From Nannocystis sp. (GTDB lineage: Bacteria > Myxococcota_A > Polyangia > Nannocystales > Nannocystaceae), in assembly GCF_016714285.1 (NCBI RefSeq), contig NZ_JADJNN010000038.1, forward strand, positions 310,001-374,000: a stretch of 64,000 nt of DNA. The letters are read 5' to 3'. Of this stretch, positions 59,850 to 64,000 are shown piece by piece. The notes below the pieces were generated by a model. The model was given only the letters and a program-made list of their open reading frames with translations, was not told the DNA's origin and made no database searches. Positions within the stretch are counted from its first letter, which is position 1. Each line of letters opens with the position of its first letter. The position numbers and the translations under genes were made by a program.

Positions 59850-61382
59850 TCAATTCACCGCTTTGGCGCGCCCCTGCCAGTACGGCGCGCGCAGCTTGAA
59901 CTTCTGCAGCTTGCCGGTGGCGGTGCGGGCGAGCTCGTCGCGCAGCTCGACCGAGGTCGGGCACTTGTAGTGGGCGAGCCGCTCGCGGCAGTGGGCGATG
60001 AGCTCGGCCTCGCTGGCCTGCTGGCCCGGCGCCAGCACGACCAGCGCCTTGACGGTCTCGCCCCAGCGATCGTCGGGGACGCCGATGACGGCGACCTCGG
60101 CGACCGCGGGGTGCGAACACAGCACGTCCTCGACCTCGATCGACGAGATGTTCTCGCCGCCGCTGATGATCACGTCCTTCTTGCGGTCGGAGATCACGAG
60201 GTAGCCCTCGTCGTCGAGGTAGCCGCCGTCGCCGGTGTGGAACCAGTCGTCGGCGAGCGCCGCGGCGCTGGCCTCGGGCTCGCGCCAGTAGCCGGCGAGC
60301 ACGACGTTGCTGCGCGCCAGCACCTCGCCGTGCTCGTCGACGCGGAGCTCGACGCCGAGGGCCGGCGCGCCCGCTCGGCCCAGCTTCTCGGCCCGCTCGC
60401 GGGGGTCGAGCGGGTCCCACTCGGCCCGGCGGCGGTTGATCGTCAGCAGCGGCGAGGTCTCGGTGAGGCCGTAGATCTGCATGAACTCCCAGCCGAGCTC
60501 GGCCTCGATGCGCTCGATCGTCCGGGTCGGCGGCGGCGCGCCGGCGCAGATCACCCGCACCCGCCCGCGCCCCGGCGGCGGTCCGGGCCAGCTCGCGGCG
60601 GCGGCGAGCACCGCGTTGCACACGGCCGGCGCGGCGCACATCAGCGTGATCCCGTGACGCTCGACGCGGCGCAGGATCTCCGCGCCGTCGATCTTGCGCA
60701 GGACGTGCTGGGCGGCGCCGAGGCCCGCGAGCGCGAAGGGCATGCCCCAGCCGTTGCAGTGGAACATCGGCAGGGTGTGGAGATAGACGTCGCGGTCGTT
60801 GACGCCGGCGTGCAGCGCGAAGGTGGTGGCATTGAGCCACAGGTTGCGGTGGGTCAGCTGCACGCCCTTGGGCCGCGCCGTGGTGCCGCTGGTGTAGTTA
60901 ATCGTCGCGGTGGCGCCCTCGTCGGGAGTCCATGCGAGCGGCGCCTGGTCGCGGTAGAGGAGCGCGTCGGTCTCGGCCCCGAGGACCAGGCGGCGGGCGC
61001 ACTTGACGTCGGCGAGCGCCGCGTCGAGCTCGGGGTCGACGAGCAGCAGCGAGGCGCCGGCGTGGCCGACGATGTAGTCGATCTCGTGCGGGCTCAGGCG
61101 AAAGTTGATCGGCACCAGCGTGCGTCCGTGGCCGGCGACGCCGAAGAACGAGACCAGCAGCCGCGCCGCGTTCTGCGAGACGATCGCCACGCGCTCGCCG
61201 AAGCCGATCCCCAGCGCGTCGAGCCCGGCCGCCTGGGCCCGCGCGAGCTCGCCGACGCGGGCGTAGGTCAGCGCGCCGAGCGACGGCGCCGGCTGCTGCG
61301 GCTCGTCAATGACCCCCACGCGCGCGCCGTAGACCCGCTCGGCGCGGTGGAGGAAGTCGAGGATCGTGAGGGGGACGAACAC
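59850..61382 (-). CDS. AMP-binding (acyl-CoA synthetase-like) enzyme
   Basis: A 510-residue enzyme; GTG 61382 (MFVPLTILDFLHRAERVYG) has AAGGAG at the right distance, so it is preferred to the GTG 12 codons upstream. Adenylation motifs: INYTSGTTARPKGVQLTHRNL, MFHCNGWGMPF, YGLTETSPL, WFHTGDGGYLDDEGYLVISDRKKDVIISGGENISS and the C-terminal Lys in RTATGKLQKFKLR. These activate a carboxylate as an acyl-adenylate and load CoA. The HCNGW motif suggests a medium- or short-chain substrate. Confidence 0.92.
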   Translation of the reverse strand: MFVPLTILDFLHRAERVYGARVGVIDEPQQPAPSLGALTYARVGELARAQAAGLDALGIGFGERVAIVSQNAARLLVSFFGVAGHGRTLVPINFRLSPHEIDYIVGHAGASLLLVDPELDAALADVKCARRLVLGAETDALLYRDQAPLAWTPDEGATATINYTSGTTARPKGVQLTHRNLWLNATTFALHAGVNDRDVYLHTLPMFHCNGWGMPFALAGLGAAQHVLRKIDGAEILRRVERHGITLMCAAPAVCNAVLAAAASWPGPPPGRGRVRVICAGAPPPTRTIERIEAELGWEFMQIYGLTETSPLLTINRRRAEWDPLDPRERAEKLGRAGAPALGVELRVDEHGEVLARSNVVLAGYWREPEASAAALADDWFHTGDGGYLDDEGYLVISDRKKDVIISGGENISSIEVEDVLCSHPAVAEVAVIGVPDDRWGETVKALVVLAPGQQASEAELIAHCRERLAHYKCPTSVELRDELARTATGKLQKFKLRAPYWQGRAKAVN

Positions 61383-61461
61383 GCGGCGCTCCTTGGCGAG
61401 AGGCCGCGAGGATCGCACACGATCGCGGGCGACGGAACGCCGGCCGCGTCGCGCGGGCGGC

Positions 61462-63405
61462 TCAGGGCAGCTTGGTGATGCGGTCGAGCGCCGGGGGGGA
61501 GATCGGCGAGTTGGCGGCGAAGTAGTCCTCGAGCGCGTCCATGTCGTTGGCCCCGCCGAGTCGATCGCTGCCGTCCACCAGCACGGCGAAGCCGTCGCCG
61601 CCGGCGGCGAGGAAGCTGTTGACGGTCACGCGGTACTTCTTGGCCAGGTCGATCTTGACGCCGTTGAGCTTGGTGCTGGCGGGGTCGACCTTCGAGCCGA
61701 TCGGCGCGCTCAGGCTGTAGGCGAAGGTGAAGCCCTCGGAGACCTGCAGGATGTAGGGGTCCTTGCCCATCACGAACTGTTGCTCGAGCAAGGTGTCGAT
61801 CTGCGCGCCGGTGAGGGTCATGACCACCAGGCTGTTGCCGAAGGGCTGGACGGTGAAGCCCTCGCCGTAGGTGACGATGCCGTCCTTGGGCTCGCCGGGG
61901 GCGGCGGGGTAGAGCAGGTCGGCCCGCACGCCGCCGGGGTTCATGAACGCGATCTGGGCCCCGCCGAGCATCGCGGGCGCGGTGGCGGCGAGCTGGGCGT
62001 CGGCGATGACGGCCCCCATCGTCGACAGCCCGGGGACCATCATCGGCGGGTAGCGATCGAGGGTCGCGGTGATCGAGCCGATCTCCTTGTTGGCGAGCGG
62101 CGCCGCCAGGGTCTTGTACTCGGCCACGAAGGCGTCGACCTCGGGGTCGGCGGCCTCGCGGGTGACGACCACGTTGGTCGCCGTCACCGAGCTCACGTCG
62201 CCGGTGCTCGTGCTGATCTCGAGGTCGATGTCGGTGAGCACGCGCCCGAAGGAGGCCGCGCTGGTGACGAACTTGTCGGCGATCAGGCAATTGTAGGCCT
62301 GATGGGTGTGCCCGCTGATCACGACGTCGATCTCGTCGGCGAGGTTGTTGACGATGTCGACGATCGCCCCGGAGATCCCGTCGCACTGGTCGTAGTACCC
62401 GGCCTGGTACCCGCCCTCGTGGATCAGCACGACGATCGCCTCGACGCCCATCGCGGTCAGCTCGGGGACCAGCGCGTTGGCCCGCTCGGCCTCGTCGATG
62501 AAGGTGAGCCCGGCGATCCCGCTCGGGGTGACGATGTCCGGGGTGCCCTCGAGGGTCATGCCGATGAAGGCGATCTGCACGCCGTCGACCTCGTGGATCG
62601 CGTAGCTCGGGAACAAGGTCTTGACCGGCTTCTCGGAGACGAGCACGTTGGCCGCGAGGAACTGGAAGTCGGCGCCGGGGAACGGGGTCTGGTCGCCGCA
62701 GCCGTCCTGCGGGTGGCAGCCGCCGTTCTGCATGCGCAGCAGCTCGCTCGCGCCCTCGTCGAATTCGTGGTTGCCGACCGCGTTGTAGGCGAGGCCGATC
62801 TGGTTCATCAGCTCGATCGTCGGCTCGTCGTGGAACAGCGCGGAGGTCAGCGGCGAGGCGCCGATGAGGTCGCCCGCCGAGACGACGACGGTGTTCGGGT
62901 TGTCGGCCCGCAGCGCCGCGACGTGCGTGGCCAGGAACGCCGCGCCGCCGGCGTCGACCTTGGTGGTGTCGGGCAGGGTGATCTTGCCGCTGCTGCCCGC
63001 GGGTGGCTCGAGGTTGCCGTGGAAGTCGTTGAGCGCGATCAGCTGAACCTTGACGAATTCCTCGACGACACCGGTGTCGCCGGTGCTGTCCGTGCCGCCC
63101 GAGCTGTCGCCGGCGCCGGTGCTGTCGATGGCGCCTGTGCTGTCGACGGCGCCGGTGCTGTCGACAACGCCGGTGCTGTCGACAACGCCGGTGCTGTCGA
63201 CAGCGCCGGTGCTGCCGACCGTGCCCGTCCCGGCGCTGGTGGGCTCGGTGGTCGGCGCGACCTCGGTGGCGCCGCTGGTGCTGGCCGAGCTCGTGCTCGC
63301 GCCGGAGCTGCTGTCATCGGTGGCGGTGCCGTCGTTGTTGCAGGCCGCGAGGGTCAACGTGAGCGCAAGGCAGCGAAATGTGTGCGAAGAGTGGGACGAG
63401 TGCAT
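61462..63405 (-). CDS. 5'-nucleotidase/metallophosphatase lipoprotein (UshA-like)
   Basis: A 647-residue protein, MHSSHSSHTFRCLALTLTLAAC, a lipoprotein signal with Cys22, then an Asp-Ser-Thr-Gly repeat stalk (about 30-115). The N-terminal metal domain has NDFHGNLEP, GDLIG, GNHEFDEG and SGHTHQAYN; the C-terminal substrate domain has NPGGVRADL, FGNSLVVMTLTG and TVNSFLAAGGDGFAVL. The two-domain arrangement is that of UshA/5'-nucleotidase, which hydrolyses nucleotides outside the cytoplasm to recover phosphate and nucleoside. Confidence 0.92.
   Translation of the reverse strand: MHSSHSSHTFRCLALTLTLAACNNDGTATDDSSSGASTSSASTSGATEVAPTTEPTSAGTGTVGSTGAVDSTGVVDSTGVVDSTGAVDSTGAIDSTGAGDSSGGTDSTGDTGVVEEFVKVQLIALNDFHGNLEPPAGSSGKITLPDTTKVDAGGAAFLATHVAALRADNPNTVVVSAGDLIGASPLTSALFHDEPTIELMNQIGLAYNAVGNHEFDEGASELLRMQNGGCHPQDGCGDQTPFPGADFQFLAANVLVSEKPVKTLFPSYAIHEVDGVQIAFIGMTLEGTPDIVTPSGIAGLTFIDEAERANALVPELTAMGVEAIVVLIHEGGYQAGYYDQCDGISGAIVDIVNNLADEIDVVISGHTHQAYNCLIADKFVTSAASFGRVLTDIDLEISTSTGDVSSVTATNVVVTREAADPEVDAFVAEYKTLAAPLANKEIGSITATLDRYPPMMVPGLSTMGAVIADAQLAATAPAMLGGAQIAFMNPGGVRADLLYPAAPGEPKDGIVTYGEGFTVQPFGNSLVVMTLTGAQIDTLLEQQFVMGKDPYILQVSEGFTFAYSLSAPIGSKVDPASTKLNGVKIDLAKKYRVTVNSFLAAGGDGFAVLVDGSDRLGGANDMDALEDYFAANSPISPPALDRITKLP
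63112..63225. repeat. 18-base repeats encoding the lipoprotein stalk
   Basis: Six or more 18-base units built on GGTGCTGTCGACAACGCC (plus strand) encode STGxVD units in 61462-63405. All keep the frame. They form an extended, Asp-rich stalk between the membrane anchor and the enzyme. Confidence 0.78.
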
Positions 63406-63622
63406 GAATCGGTGGCCTCGATGGGTTCGCGGCCATACCACACACGGGCGATTACGAGCGCGACGATTGTGGGCAATCTTCGTCACAGGTCCGACGATTG
63501 CTTCATTAGCACTGAGAAATTGGCGCTTCGCATTGAGGGGGCCCGCGCCCCCGTGTTCACCCCGGCATTCCGCGATCTCATGGGGATTGCCTCGCGGGCG
63601 ACAAATGGGGTGTATTCGCGCC

Positions 63623-64000
63623 ATGCTGCGCCCGTCGCTCTTCGTCCTCGGCCTCACGGTGGCCGCCTGCTCCTCCACACCTGGCGTCGGCGAGGGCTCG
63701 AGCGGCGGCGATGCCAGCAGCGGCACCGCGGTCGATCCCTCGGACCCGACCGGGACCGGGGTTGCGCCGACCTCCGGCACCGGCGGGACCGAGACGGGCG
63801 GGGCCGCCACCGGCGACGACGCGGGTAGCAGCGGCGACGGCTCCTCGAGCGGCGGCGGGCACCCGCCCGACCCGTACCCCGAGCCGGGCGACTTTCCGCC
63901 GAACAACGGCCCTGGTGGGCCGACGCAGGACTTCACGCCCGAGCAGGTCGGCATTGAGTGCGCCGCGCTCGACGGCGGCCTGCCGGGCGACCTCGGGGAC
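63623..64000 (+). CDS. Lipoprotein, N-terminal part (runs off the window)
   Basis: MLRPSLFVLGLTVAAC is a lipoprotein signal with Cys16, followed by a long Ser/Gly/Thr linker (about 17-85) and then PDPYPEPGDFPPNNGPGGP. The frame is open to the end of the window after 126 codons. The mature domain is only beginning (VGIECAALDGGLPGD), so no function can be assigned. Confidence 0.8.
   Translation, partial: MLRPSLFVLGLTVAACSSTPGVGEGSSGGDASSGTAVDPSDPTGTGVAPTSGTGGTETGGAATGDDAGSSGDGSSSGGGHPPDPYPEPGDFPPNNGPGGPTQDFTPEQVGIECAALDGGLPGDLGD

Noticed and set aside
63578..63862. Small minus-strand frame opposite the last lipoprotein
   Set aside because: Low-complexity shadow of the Ser/Gly linker.

Overview
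The window is very GC-rich and looks like the chromosome of a myxobacterium (phylum Myxococcota), most like the Nannocystaceae. The grounds are general ones: many secreted lipoproteins with Ser/Thr/Gly-rich linkers after the lipobox, myxococcal Cys-rich repeats (DUF4215 type), DUF1554-type domains, and five genes with Ser/Thr kinase-like domains in 64 kb. I recognised no rRNA, tRNA or CRISPR. Because of the GC content, long open frames lie opposite nearly every real gene; I treated these as shadows.

Layout. 1-6.7 kb: lipoproteins, a LamG-metallophosphatase and a Ser/Thr kinase with a downstream lipoprotein. 6.8-12.8 kb: a WD40 kinase, an S51-like peptidase and a repeat-rich membrane protein with a probable poly-G frameshift. 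12.8-17.1 kb: an FG-GAP-like lipoprotein, a TPR-like protein, a PPP-type phosphatase, a palindromic terminator region and an unknown gene. 17.1-19.2 kb: an AAA-ATPase/PD-(D/E)XK gene apparently inserted into a SEC-C gene. 19.3-24.4 kb: a sulfur (persulfide) locus with a SulP transporter, DUF302 protein, two YeeE/YedE half-transporters, a persulfide dioxygenase-like enzyme and a sigma-54 activator, tied together by shared palindromes and -24/-12 promoters. 24.5-28.3 kb: small lipoproteins, a reductase-like protein and an amidase.

28.6-31.8 kb holds the most unusual unit: three adjacent genes of a family I do not recognise. The first protein has three regions; the second carries only the outer two and the third only the middle one, so genes 2 and 3 together rebuild the architecture of gene 1. 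31.8-45.4 kb: a DUF1554 lipoprotein, an outer-membrane barrel, a GPH-type transporter next to a sphingosine-phosphate-lyase-like enzyme, a TauD/BBOX-like dioxygenase, a P-loop kinase, a pseudokinase, ProRS, a decayed lipoprotein, carbonic anhydrase, a GST and a membrane phosphoesterase.

45.5-64 kb: an RlmI-like methyltransferase; a kinase, lipoprotein and FHA-winged-helix operon with overlapping ends (46977-51072); a recent duplication of a small gene with its leader and terminator; an SMP-30-like protein; an alpha/beta hydrolase; a 1695-residue kinase/ATPase/GAF/histidine-kinase hybrid; an acyl-CoA-synthetase-like enzyme; a 5'-nucleotidase lipoprotein; and the start of another lipoprotein.
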